From contig CAYPFY010000017.1 of NCBI GenBank assembly GCA_964410105.1, forward strand, positions 1 through 64,000: DNA of 64,000 nt, given 5' to 3'. Made by a program: the position numbers and the translations under genes. The stretch comes from CAYPFY01 sp964410105 (lineage in GTDB: Bacteria; Bacteroidota; Ignavibacteria; UBA10030; SZUA-254). Under the pieces are notes generated by a model. The model was given only the letters and a program-made list of their open reading frames with translations. It made no database searches and had not been told where the DNA came from. The stretch's first letter is position 1. Every line of letters starts with the position of its first letter. Of this stretch, positions 1-7,246 are shown piece by piece.

Positions 1-488
1 TTTTCTACCCCTCAGCCATCGAGGGAGAATTTCCACAACTTTCTAATGTAACTCCTTTCAACGCATTTGATCGTTCTAAACTAATCGAAGTATTTAGGCT
101 AAACACGCCGAAGTATTTTGATCCGCAGGAAGAAGCGGATTTCAAAAACTATCTCGACAAGCACGGTAACACGTATTTCACCGTCGAACAAAATGGGAAT
201 ATCGTAGGGGGTGCAGGTTTTCATTTCACAGAGAATGAGACGGTTGGACACGTTAGCTGGATTTTCTTCCACCCTGACTACTCGGGCATGGGTCTTGGGA
301 GGGCATCGGTGGACCATTGTCTTGAAAACCTTAAAGCGGAACCCAAGCTTCGACGATTATCTGTGACAACTTCCCAATTTGCTTACAAGTTCTTTGAAAA
401 ATTCGGGTTTCGGCTAACTAAGATAGAGAAGGACTTTTGGGGAATGGGGCTTGACTTGTATCAGATGGAGATCATATTAGCGAAGTAG
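1..488 (+). CDS. GNAT-family N-acetyltransferase, 5' end cut by window
   Basis: The frame is open from the left edge (first full codon at base 3) to the TAG at 486-488, so about 162 C-terminal residues are visible and the true start lies outside. The acetyl-CoA pyrophosphate loop of the GNAT fold is clear: HPDYSGMGLGRA at 270-305 fits R/Q-x-x-G-x-G/A. A late FAYKFFEKFGF stretch matches the beta-5/alpha-4 region typical of the fold. The family moves an acetyl group from acetyl-CoA to an amine; the acceptor cannot be inferred here. An internal ATG at 288 would start after half the motif and is not the start. GNAT genes are frequent passengers in integron cassettes, and an attC-like repeat begins about 20 nt after the stop. 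Confidence 0.85.
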   Translation, partial: FYPSAIEGEFPQLSNVTPFNAFDRSKLIEVFRLNTPKYFDPQEEADFKNYLDKHGNTYFTVEQNGNIVGGAGFHFTENETVGHVSWIFFHPDYSGMGLGRASVDHCLENLKAEPKLRRLSVTTSQFAYKFFEKFGFRLTKIEKDFWGMGLDLYQMEIILAK

Positions 489-508
489 ATGTCGGCGGCA
501 AGCATGGC

Positions 509-626
509 GTATAACATGAAATTAACCGAGATATGGCATGATCGCAGCGACAACGCGCCAACAGTGTAAGTATTTGCTATTGACTCTCGGAAAAGCCGTT
601 GCGTGTTGGCGCCAGACGTTACATGC
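509..626 (+). repeat. attC-like intergenic element (first of the B family)
   Basis: This spacer between the GNAT and TPR genes has the layout of an integron recombination site. It opens with GTATAAC (509-515), then the B-family motif (521-541, ATTAAC-CGAGA-TATGGC). It holds an inverted repeat GCGCCAACA (555-563) / TGTTGGCGC (604-612), and closes with GTTACATGC (618-626), close to the attC core GTTRRRY. The cores are imperfect, so this may be a decayed site. Related motifs recur after other genes in the first 9 kb. Confidence 0.45.
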
Positions 627-668
627 AACGCAACGATATCTGTCCTATAATAAGTGAAAGGCATTCTT

Positions 669-1577
669 ATGTTTCTTCGGACAATTGCTCAGCCCTCCAA
701 CTGCCTTCCTGCAACAGGGTGGCTTACCACTCTCGTATATCTGGCCCTCGTCCCGACCTTGTTCGCCCAATCGAGCACAGATGACTTCACTGTGGGTTAC
801 TATCGACATCTGTTATCAACAGTTCCAGAAAATAGTCGAGAATACAGTGACATCAAGCTTAACATGGGTGTCGCACTTTGCATCGATGGTGATTTTGGCG
901 AAGCCAGGAATATCTTTCTCGACCTGCGCGCTTCATACGACCAGAAGCAGGCAGTGTACAACCTCGTACTCGTCGATCTTGTCCTTGGCAAAAAGGATGA
1001 GGCTAAGGAGCTAGTAGCCTCGCACCGTGATCTCGGCTCTGGTGTAGGAGCATTTAATGATAAATTCATGAATCTTCCACCGGATGAGGTAAAAGCCGCG
1101 ATCTTTCACGGCGAAACCGTTGCCCACCCGAACAACTGGCGAGCTTATGCGCGATTAGGTTCAATCCAAGCGAAGTTGAACCATTATGCGGAGGCAACAG
1201 AAGCCTATAAAAAAGCTATTGAAATTCACCAGGATGAGCCTGATCTCCACAATGCTCTCGGAGAGTCCTACGGTAAAGCGGGACAACTCGACAAAGCCTT
1301 AGCATGCTTTCAAAGGGCAATTGCGATGGACAGCAATTTCTTGAAGGCCTACACGAACACCGGTGTCACGTATGGTAAGGTTGGAAAGTACACCGAAGCC
1401 ATTGCCGCGTTGAGGCAGGCATGTCGGCTTGGGTCTTCTGACCCAATGACCTACTATGCGCTTGGGCAATGCTACATCCTGACCGGACAGAAAGATTCTG
1501 CGCTCACTGCTTACAACAAGTTGAAGACGCTCGACGACGCGATGGCGAACAAACTCAAGCAGCGAATAGAACAATAA
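669..1577 (+). CDS. exported TPR-repeat protein
   Basis: A protein of 302 residues. I chose ATG 669 because AAAGG sits 7 nt upstream; a GTG at 654 is the alternative. The N-terminus has a hydrophobic segment ending in LVPTLFAQ, which looks like a signal peptide with cleavage near residue 35. From about residue 145 there are at least three tandem tetratricopeptide repeats with the usual pattern (for example YAEATEAYKKAIEI and LDKALACFQRAIAM). TPRs form a helical scaffold for protein contacts, so a periplasmic binding role is likely, but no partner is visible. It stands alone between two attC-like elements. No catalytic motif was seen. Confidence 0.8.
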   Translation: MFLRTIAQPSNCLPATGWLTTLVYLALVPTLFAQSSTDDFTVGYYRHLLSTVPENSREYSDIKLNMGVALCIDGDFGEARNIFLDLRASYDQKQAVYNLVLVDLVLGKKDEAKELVASHRDLGSGVGAFNDKFMNLPPDEVKAAIFHGETVAHPNNWRAYARLGSIQAKLNHYAEATEAYKKAIEIHQDEPDLHNALGESYGKAGQLDKALACFQRAIAMDSNFLKAYTNTGVTYGKVGKYTEAIAALRQACRLGSSDPMTYYALGQCYILTGQKDSALTAYNKLKTLDDAMANKLKQRIEQ

Positions 1578-1611
1578 TACGTGGATTTATCGTATAACTT
1601 TTCGATCCGCT

Positions 1612-1730
1612 GCGCATAACAAGCGGCAACACGGCGCTGGAATGAACAGCCAGAGAACAAAGAGCCTCGCCCAACACTTTTGCTTCACAGTGAATTTGTC
1701 TACTTGTAGTTCGCAGAACTGTTGCGTGTT
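1612..1730 (+). repeat. attC-like element A1, about 119 nt
   Basis: Starts with GCGCATAACAAGCGGCAACACG, split here as GCGCATAAC (1612-1620) plus the CAACACG arm (1626-1632), and ends in GTTGCGTGTT (1721-1730). The same order of short blocks (GCCTCGC, GCTTCACA, TAGTTCG, GCGTGTT) occurs in the element at 3407-3524, so the two are homologous over about 115 nt. CAACACG and CGTGTT are complementary, as expected for the L arms of attC. It begins 34 nt after the TPR gene stop. The right-hand core (R') is not clear. Confidence 0.5.
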
Positions 1731-1778
1731 TTTGTAGGCCCCTATTCGCCATGCACCGCGGACAATAATGAATCCCAT

Positions 1779-2708
1779 ATGAGAATATCAAAAGAATTAA
1801 GCTTGGTGGTACTTGCCATGACATGCGCCCTCGGTCAGAATTACCCCAAAGCTCCCGGTGAACTTGTCAATGCAATTGCCACCTATGATTTCAAAAGCAC
1901 ACCAAAAGAACTTGTCAGCAGATGCCTGTCCCTGTGTTACCCTGATTCTCAGATGAGAGAATCTGACGGAGCAGTCCTCACTCCGTTGGTGGCAAACATT
2001 GATGGCGGTCCGTACCCCGAGGTGCTTGCCCTTGTTGGTTGGGATGAGTGGCAGACCACTCTGGTCGTCTTCAAAAGGACTGGCGACGATTGGTATTTGA
2101 TCTTTGCTCATCCCGTCGACGTTTATGATTATTCCCCGGAACTAAAAGTGGCAAATAATGCGTCCCTCAATAAGGTCTTCTACGTCCGCCAATTGTATAG
2201 CAGGGGAACGGGAGTATATGGAGACGAATATGAATACTTCAAGTTGATCAACGGGAGTGTCAGGAAGTGCTTCGAATTGGTGAACGAAGATTACATATCT
2301 GGTTGGGGTCTCTATCTGAATCATGACGTGCAGACCGTTGTTTCTTTTGCAAGCTCAGGTGAGGATATGATGTGGGTGAAGTTCAAGTACAGTTTTTATT
2401 CCGGCGCCCTAGGCGATTCTGACTCTGTGGAAGCGCACCCAGAATTGCCATTTGTAGAGGATCAACGGACTGTCTTCTATCGTTGGGATTCGATCAACAG
2501 TAGCTATGTGCAGGCGTATCCACCGGGGGAGGGGAGAGAAGGAGGCCTCTCGGACGCTCAGATCGCGTGCATGGGCAAGTTTGGTAGCGACAGCCTATTT
2601 GTATCGGCATTCGCTGTCGAGATTGAACAACGCCTCAAGAATGGCAAGGATGAGGAAAAGAAACTGCTCTCACGATATTTGGAGTGGGTTTGGGGTCATA
2701 GAAAATGA
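1779..2708 (+). CDS. exported protein of unknown function
   Basis: Predicted 309 residues from ATG 1779; the frame stays open upstream to 1722, but only the ATG at 1779 gives a normal signal peptide (MRISKELSLVVLAMTCALGQ, cleavage likely before Q). The mature part is mixed alpha/beta with many aromatic residues and no transmembrane helix, so it should be periplasmic or secreted. The stretch around residues 80-115 (NIDGG...VLALVGWDEWQTTLVVFKR) resembles repeat-containing exported proteins that track a numerical value, but I cannot assign a family. It is a single gene behind repeat A1 and is followed by the 112-nt repeat. Function unknown. Confidence 0.75.
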   Translation: MRISKELSLVVLAMTCALGQNYPKAPGELVNAIATYDFKSTPKELVSRCLSLCYPDSQMRESDGAVLTPLVANIDGGPYPEVLALVGWDEWQTTLVVFKRTGDDWYLIFAHPVDVYDYSPELKVANNASLNKVFYVRQLYSRGTGVYGDEYEYFKLINGSVRKCFELVNEDYISGWGLYLNHDVQTVVSFASSGEDMMWVKFKYSFYSGALGDSDSVEAHPELPFVEDQRTVFYRWDSINSSYVQAYPPGEGREGGLSDAQIACMGKFGSDSLFVSAFAVEIEQRLKNGKDEEKKLLSRYLEWVWGHRK

Positions 2709-2761
2709 TTCGATTCACATTGCCCTCTTGAAGAGAAGTCAAAATTGAATGACCCAATATT

Positions 2762-2815
2762 CTAATGGCCGAAGAACTGATCTTGGTTCTTCTGCTCTTC
2801 CCAGTTGATGCCCAT
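2762..2815 (-). pseudogene. possible BrnT-like toxin N-terminal relic (copy 1)
   Basis: Short minus-strand frame reading MGINWEEQKNQDQFFGH. It lies inside the 112-nt repeat and aligns with the matching frame of the second copy (MGIIWEEQKNQYQRKQP). W-E-E-x-K-N is reminiscent of the first strand and helix of BrnT (DUF497) toxins. No antitoxin gene follows here, unlike the second copy. Seventeen codons are too few to prove a toxin origin. Confidence 0.2.
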
Positions 2816-2890
2816 GTGAGGAAGGAATCACAAATTATATACAATGTCAACAACTTTGTCGTCGACAGCAGCCAAGACGTACCTCACATA
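2779..2890. repeat. 112-nt direct repeat, copy 1
   Basis: Aligns without gaps to 6879-6990, exactly 4,100 nt downstream. I count 10 differences in 112 positions, about 91% identity. Differences change residues freely in the plus-strand frame, so the repeat is not a conserved plus-strand coding region. On the minus strand it equals the upstream region of the CopG-type antitoxin gene at 6566-6865. Here that downstream gene is absent, so this looks like a truncated duplicate. Confidence 0.85.
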
Positions 2891-2928
2891 AGTAGTTGTT
2901 ATGCGCCACCCAATAAAATTGGGGGAAA

Positions 2929-3390
2929 ATGAAAACTGCTTTGTTTCTCACATTGATAGTCTTGTCGATGCAAATTCTGAGCTGTATTGTGCCTCAATCC
3001 GGATCGCTCCGATCGCCAATCGCAGAACCAGATTTCGTGATCATGTCAGTGAGGGAAGATTCCGCGGAGACGTCACGAGGATCTCATGTCTTCTACCAAT
3101 ACGAGTTTGGGAGTAGAGAGGGCGATCGGAGTATGACGCCGGAATGGGCCCTGGCCAATCTCTACCACGGAGGTATAAGAGCAACTGAGGTATGGTATGT
3201 TCGATCGACCACTCCTATCTCTCCCCGTTACTTTGACACGGGAACAATTTACGGGCCATACTTGGTTGTGGGCTTGATTGAGGATGATGCGTACATTGGA
3301 CACTTTCGTTATCGTAAGCTCGAAACCTTTAATCCAGTTGAGATTTCAAAAAGGTTCCTTGAGCGAATGAAACATTACATATCAAAGTGA
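2929..3390 (+). CDS. putative lipoprotein of unknown function
   Basis: 153 residues from ATG 2929, preceded by GGGGGAAA. The N-terminus (MKTALFLTLIVLSMQILSC) is a hydrophobic signal with a plausible lipobox ILSC, so the mature protein would be lipid-anchored at Cys19. The rest is soluble, with a tract VYQYEFGSREGD-like acidic middle and no family motif that I recognise. The gene is framed by GTTATGCGCC at 2898-2907 and its exact reverse complement GGCGCATAAC at 3406-3415. That is the arrangement expected for a single integron cassette between two attC sites. Function unknown. Confidence 0.7.
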   Translation: MKTALFLTLIVLSMQILSCIVPQSGSLRSPIAEPDFVIMSVREDSAETSRGSHVFYQYEFGSREGDRSMTPEWALANLYHGGIRATEVWYVRSTTPISPRYFDTGTIYGPYLVVGLIEDDAYIGHFRYRKLETFNPVEISKRFLERMKHYISK

Positions 3391-3406
3391 CGACTACTAT
3401 CCAGCG

Positions 3407-3524
3407 GCGCATAACAGGCGGCAACACGAGGCTGGAAATGTCAGTGTCAAAAATGCCTCGCTCATTGGTGTGCCTTCACAAGATACTGATCTATCATAGT
3501 TCGGCGCACAACTGCGTGTTGTGC
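3407..3524 (+). repeat. attC-like element A2
   Basis: Homologue of the element at 1612-1730. It begins GCGCATAAC (3407-3415) then AGGCGG and CAACACG (3422-3428), and ends GCGTGTTGTGC (3514-3524). CAACACG pairs with CGTGTTG, and GTTGTGC (3518-3524) differs by one base from the partner of GCATAAC (GTTATGC). It begins 16 nt after the stop of the preceding gene, as in a gene cassette. Confidence 0.5.
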
Positions 3525-3543
3525 CAATTGCTGACCACAAATC

Positions 3544-3915
3544 ATGAAAACTTCATCCCCTGATTTCTTGATCATCTTTGCTAAACTGCGAGCAATCCTT
3601 CAGAAGCACGCCTCCAAATTCGTAGTCTCTGCGGACACTGCAAGTGAGTATTGCCTGGAGATCCCGTACAGCCCGAAGTTCAAGAAACCATTCCCCGTTG
3701 CCTGGGTCAAGGTCTCGAAATCTTATGTGAGCTTTCACTTCATGCCGATCTATTTTGCGCCAACTCTGCAAAAGAACCTCTCCGGCAGCCTCAAAGCGCA
3801 TATGCAGGGCAAATCTTGCTTTAACTTCAAGACCATTGACGAGGAGCTTTTCGAGGAACTCAGTCGGCTGACCGTTAGGGGGTTCGAACTCTCCAAGAAG
3901 GCAAACGTAGTTTGA
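3544..3915 (+). CDS. small soluble protein of an uncharacterised family
   Basis: 123 residues starting at ATG 3544, no signal peptide and no membrane segment, so cytoplasmic. The layout (a first helix with LRAILQKHA, then a strand-rich centre with KKPFPVAWVKVSKSYVSFHFMPIY, then MQGKSCFNFK and a last helix ending in RGFELSKK) matches a common small bacterial family that I remember only as unnamed, distantly like DUF1801 proteins. No enzymatic motif is evident. The gene sits alone behind attC-like element A2. The 218 nt that follow hold a degenerate attC-like block, GGCACAACACG near 3966, but no further gene. Confidence 0.7.
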   Translation: MKTSSPDFLIIFAKLRAILQKHASKFVVSADTASEYCLEIPYSPKFKKPFPVAWVKVSKSYVSFHFMPIYFAPTLQKNLSGSLKAHMQGKSCFNFKTIDEELFEELSRLTVRGFELSKKANVV

Positions 3916-4133
3916 GCTGTTCTATCTTGAGGGATGAATGTCCAATAGAGTAATCGGCATACGGCACAACACGCCGGCTAACGACGTTTGTGTGCTCGCA
4001 AGGATATTGCCTTGCTACGCCAGACAGCGTATACATTTCCCTCCCGGGAACAAGGCAGATAAATTGAAGAATCCCAGTACGCTTCTATTTATCAAGCCAT
4101 TGGCGGCTTCTCTTTTCTCAGGAAAGTAAATCG

Positions 4134-6461
4134 ATGATTGGCAAAACTATATCTCACTATAACGTGCTCGAGAAGCTAGGCGAGGGCGGCATGGGCGTGG
4201 TGTATAAGGCCGAAGACACGAAGCTCAAGAGAGATGTCGCAATCAAATTTCTCACTCCGGATTTGACAAAGGATTCAAGTGCGAAAGAACGATTCTTGCG
4301 CGAGGCGCAGGCAATCTCTAAGTTGAACCATCCGCACATTGCCACAATCCATGATCTCGTTCAAGAGGAACAAACTGATTTTATAGTACTGGAATATCTC
4401 GAGGGTGGCACGCTCAAGGAGAAGCTGAAGGAGCGGCAATTTACTATATCGGAAATTCTCGGCTTTGCGATCCAAATTGCGGAGGGGCTCTCGCACGCTC
4501 ACCATAGGTCGATCGTCCACCGAGATATCAAGACCGACAACGTTATGCTGACCGGAGACGGTCAACTGAAAATCACAGATTTTGGCCTGGCAAAACTGAG
4601 AGATGTGACGAAAGTCACCAAGACTGGGAGCACAGTTGGAACGGCCGATTACATGTCGCCGGAGCAAGCCCAAAACTTCGAGGTCGATCATCGTTCTGAC
4701 ATCTATTCTTTCGGCGTTGTTCTTTATGAATTAATAACCGGGGAGCTTCCGTTTAGGGCATCTCATGAAGTTGCTCTCCTTTACGAGATTGTGCATGGCG
4801 CCCCGAAACCGATCGGTGATTGTCGGCCTGACATTCCTCCGGAACTTGCCATTGCGGTGGAAAAGGCCATGTCAAAGAGTGTTGAAAATCGGTACCAGTC
4901 AGTTGATGAGATGCTGGTAGATCTCCGAGCAATTAATAGTAGGTTCGAGCCCTCGCATGGCGAAAAACGTAGAACCATCAGTTATCTTGATACCCGAAAA
5001 CTGGCCAAAATCCTCATTCCGTCATTCGCAGCGATTGCCATCATAGCCATTGCAGTGGTATTACTTCTGTCGCCATCCGGTCGTCCGTCAAAAGATCTCC
5101 CTTCAATCGCAGTTCTCCCCTTGAAGAACATGAGCGACAGCAAGGAGAATGAATACTTCAGCGACGGAATGACAGAAGATATTATTGCACAATTGTCCAA
5201 GATCTCGGACTTACGAGTGATTTCCCGAACATCGGTTATGGTGTATAAGAATACGCAGGCTAGAATTAAGGATATCGCTCACGATCTGAATGTAGCGACG
5301 ATCCTCGAAGGGAGTATACGCCGAGAAGGTGATAAGACACGAATCGTGGTTCAGTTGATCGACGCGAGCGATGACGAACACCTCTGGGCAGAGACATACG
5401 ACCGGGACTTAACCCACTTCCTGGACGTTCAAAGTGATGTAGCTCAGAAAATCGTCGGTACTCTAAAAGTCAAACTTACCGCCAGGGAGAAAGAGAGATT
5501 GACGCGAGTTCGTACAATTGATCCGAAAGTGTATAACCTCTTGTTGCAAGGCAGGTATTTCTTCAGGCGAAGAACAGCCGCTGATCTCCGAAAAGCTATA
5601 GATTTGTATAATCAGGCCCTTGCCATTGACTCTAACAGTGCCGATGTCCTGGCGGATCTTTCCTACGCGTATGATGAATTAGGCAGGAATGGGTACATGC
5701 GCACATCCGATGCCTACGAGAGAGCTCGGATCTACGCAGAGGATGCTGTATCATTGGACGATGATCTTTCCGACGCTCATCAATGCGTTGGATCCATCAA
5801 GCAAGCATACGACTGGGACTGGGAAGGCGCGGAAAGAGAATTCAGAAAAGCCCTGGCTCTTGAACCTGGAAGAGGGGGAATAAACATCGCCATGGGGTCG
5901 TTAATGGCAGCGCTGGGAAGATTTGATGAAGCCGTGTCATTCGATCGTAAAGCAATAGAGCTAAACCCTCTCTTTACCACGGCTTATACAAACCTTGCCA
6001 ATCACTTGCTGAGGGCCAATCGACCTCAAGAGTCCGTTCCGCCATGCCAAAAGGCTTTGGAGCTCTCACCTGGGTATCCAACTGCACACAACCACATTGC
6101 GATGGCTTATCTCCTGCAAGGGAAGGTCGATAGCGCCCTGAACGAGATACCCATGGAAACAAGCCTACCTTGGCGGCTCCATGGATTGGCGCTGGCCTAC
6201 GAAGGGGCCCATCGAAGAGTAGAGTCGGACACAGCCCTCAACGGATTGGTTCTAGGTTATGGTATCGACGCCGCCTTCCAGATTGCTGAGATCTATGGGT
6301 TCCGAGGAAGGAATGACAGCGCTTTTGTATGGCTAGAGCGGGCTTATGCTCAGCGGGACGGAGGACTCGCCGAAATCATAGGAGATCCCTTCTTACGAAC
6401 CATTGAGCGGGATCCCCGATATGCTGCGTTCTTAAATAAAATGAAATTACCAGTTAGATGA
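4134..6461 (+). CDS. transmembrane Ser/Thr protein kinase with FlgO-like and TPR domains
   Basis: 775 residues. An N-terminal Hanks-type kinase (about 9-270) has an intact ATP loop GEGGMGVVYKA (16-26), VAIK lysine Lys38, HRDIKTDN (129-136) and DFG (149-151), so it should be active and face the cytoplasm. A single transmembrane helix (about 292-312) follows. Next is a FlgO-like/adenylate-cyclase-associated domain (about 323-440, SIAVLPLKNMS and FSDGMTEDI), then TPR repeats to the end on the other side of the membrane. The family is thought to couple an external signal to phosphorylation; targets are unknown. A paralogue with the same order of domains is at 40676-43177. This copy lies among the attC-like repeats, and a B-type motif starts 21 nt after its stop. 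Confidence 0.93.
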   Translation: MIGKTISHYNVLEKLGEGGMGVVYKAEDTKLKRDVAIKFLTPDLTKDSSAKERFLREAQAISKLNHPHIATIHDLVQEEQTDFIVLEYLEGGTLKEKLKERQFTISEILGFAIQIAEGLSHAHHRSIVHRDIKTDNVMLTGDGQLKITDFGLAKLRDVTKVTKTGSTVGTADYMSPEQAQNFEVDHRSDIYSFGVVLYELITGELPFRASHEVALLYEIVHGAPKPIGDCRPDIPPELAIAVEKAMSKSVENRYQSVDEMLVDLRAINSRFEPSHGEKRRTISYLDTRKLAKILIPSFAAIAIIAIAVVLLLSPSGRPSKDLPSIAVLPLKNMSDSKENEYFSDGMTEDIIAQLSKISDLRVISRTSVMVYKNTQARIKDIAHDLNVATILEGSIRREGDKTRIVVQLIDASDDEHLWAETYDRDLTHFLDVQSDVAQKIVGTLKVKLTAREKERLTRVRTIDPKVYNLLLQGRYFFRRRTAADLRKAIDLYNQALAIDSNSADVLADLSYAYDELGRNGYMRTSDAYERARIYAEDAVSLDDDLSDAHQCVGSIKQAYDWDWEGAEREFRKALALEPGRGGINIAMGSLMAALGRFDEAVSFDRKAIELNPLFTTAYTNLANHLLRANRPQESVPPCQKALELSPGYPTAHNHIAMAYLLQGKVDSALNEIPMETSLPWRLHGLALAYEGAHRRVESDTALNGLVLGYGIDAAFQIAEIYGFRGRNDSAFVWLERAYAQRDGGLAEIIGDPFLRTIERDPRYAAFLNKMKLPVR

Positions 6462-6481
6462 GAGGATGGACTTTGTTTAGG

Positions 6482-6503
6482 ATTTAACTGAGAAATGGCG
6501 TGA
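6482..6503 (+). repeat. B-family intergenic motif, copy 2
   Basis: ATTTAAC then TGAGAAATGGC then GTGA. It matches the motif at 521-541, 6998-7018, 8011-8031 and 9087-9107, and lies 20 nt after the kinase gene stop. TTTAAC followed by a five-base spacer and ATGGC could be the R''-L'' side of an attC site. Confidence 0.5.
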
Positions 6504-6565
6504 AAGTAGTTTTTTTCTACCCTATCTCTTGGCACGTGCAAGCTGTAAAGCAGAAAGCTGGATTC

Positions 6566-6865
6566 TTATCGCGCGGAGGAGACGAGCTGGATAGAGCGTC
6601 GAATAGTCTTCCCGTCGACAAGACGGTCCGTGACGAACTTATGAAGTATGCTCGAGATCAATGTCTGATAGGGGATGCCTTCTTCCAGGGATCTCTTCTT
6701 CAGACTTTCGAGAACTGCCTCTGAGATACGGATGTTTACATTGCGTGTTTTCCGTAATCTTTGAATCGTCTGCCCAAGTTTCCGAAGATCCTTATTCGAG
6801 ATTGAGCGGTAAGAGTGAGCCGATTGTTCGATTGCTCGTTCCCGTTTATCTAATTTTGTCCTCAT
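6566..6865 (-). CDS. CopG/ribbon-helix-helix antitoxin (BrnA-like group)
   Basis: 99 residues on the minus strand, ATG at 6865 with AGGAAG six bases upstream. The C-terminal half (NVNIRISEAVLESLKKRSLEEG followed by IPYQTLISSILHKFV) has the hallmark of COG5304-type ribbon-helix-helix antitoxins: one strand, two helices and the conserved PYQTLISSILHK block. Such proteins bind DNA as dimers, repress their own operon and neutralise a small RNase toxin, commonly of the BrnT type, encoded just upstream. Here the upstream frame is only 17 codons (6862-6915) and overlaps the antitoxin start as ATGA, so a full toxin is missing. It is the only reversed gene in the first 22 kb, as is often seen for toxin-antitoxin cassettes in integrons. 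Confidence 0.8.
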   Translation of the reverse strand: MRTKLDKRERAIEQSAHSYRSISNKDLRKLGQTIQRLRKTRNVNIRISEAVLESLKKRSLEEGIPYQTLISSILHKFVTDRLVDGKTIRRSIQLVSSAR

Positions 6866-6915
6866 GGCTGCTTCCTTTGATATTGGTTCTTCTGCTCTTC
6901 CCAGATGATGCCCAT
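6862..6915 (-). pseudogene. possible truncated BrnT-like toxin frame
   Basis: A 17-codon minus-strand frame, MGIIWEEQKNQYQRKQP, whose TGA stop overlaps the antitoxin ATG (ATGA). The W-E-E-x-K-N start resembles the N-terminus of BrnT toxins (W-D-x-x-K-x), which normally continue for about 90 residues. This may be an internal deletion that kept the operon start and the translational coupling. A chance short frame cannot be ruled out; no clear ribosome binding site precedes it. Confidence 0.3.
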
Positions 6916-6990
6916 ATGAGGAAGGAATCACAAAATATACACAATGTCAACATCTTTGTCGCCGACAGCGGCCGAGACGTACCTCATATA
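6879..6990. repeat. 112-nt direct repeat, copy 2
   Basis: Partner of 2779-2890 at about 91% identity. On the minus strand it spans the leader of the antitoxin operon and the first codons of the toxin-like frame. A TTGACA and an AT-rich TATATTTTG run lie near 6935-6948 on that strand, but they are too close together for one sigma-70 promoter. A B-type motif (6998-7018) begins 8 nt beyond its right end. Confidence 0.85.
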
Positions 6991-6997
6991 ATCTGGG

Positions 6998-7129
6998 ATT
7001 AAACGAAATATGGCGTGATTGCTCATCGGAGAGTCGGTTGTGCGATGTCTATATTGAGTACCAATAACGAGAATTCTGGAGAGTCTCCCAGATGTCAGTA
7101 AACTCGTATTTCAATCGAGGGCGTTGGGT
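6998..7129 (+). repeat. B-family element, copy 3, possible attC
   Basis: Motif at 6998-7018 (ATTAAAC-GAAATATGGC), followed after about 105 nt by GGGCGTTGGGTC. GTTGGGT (7123-7129) fits the attC core GTTRRRY exactly. ATTAAAC has one mismatch to RYYYAAC. The interval between holds no gene. It separates the reversed antitoxin unit from the SIMPL-domain gene. Confidence 0.35.
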
Positions 7130-7246
7130 CAGGCTGCAAGCTTGCATCTGGATCTCCTAAATGGCAACGGTTGGCACGACCAGCTGCCCCCTGACTGCGA
7201 AAACTACAAACGCCGAACAAAGTATCCGAAATAAAGGATTAAGCAA

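Noticed and set aside
2779..2890. The 112-nt repeat as a short conserved plus-strand peptide
   Set aside because: Most of the ten base differences between the copies change the plus-strand residues, so there is no sign of selection in that frame.
4134..6461. tRNA-like T-loop (GGTTCGAGCC at about 4942)
   Set aside because: It is inside the kinase coding region, and no cloverleaf can be built around it.
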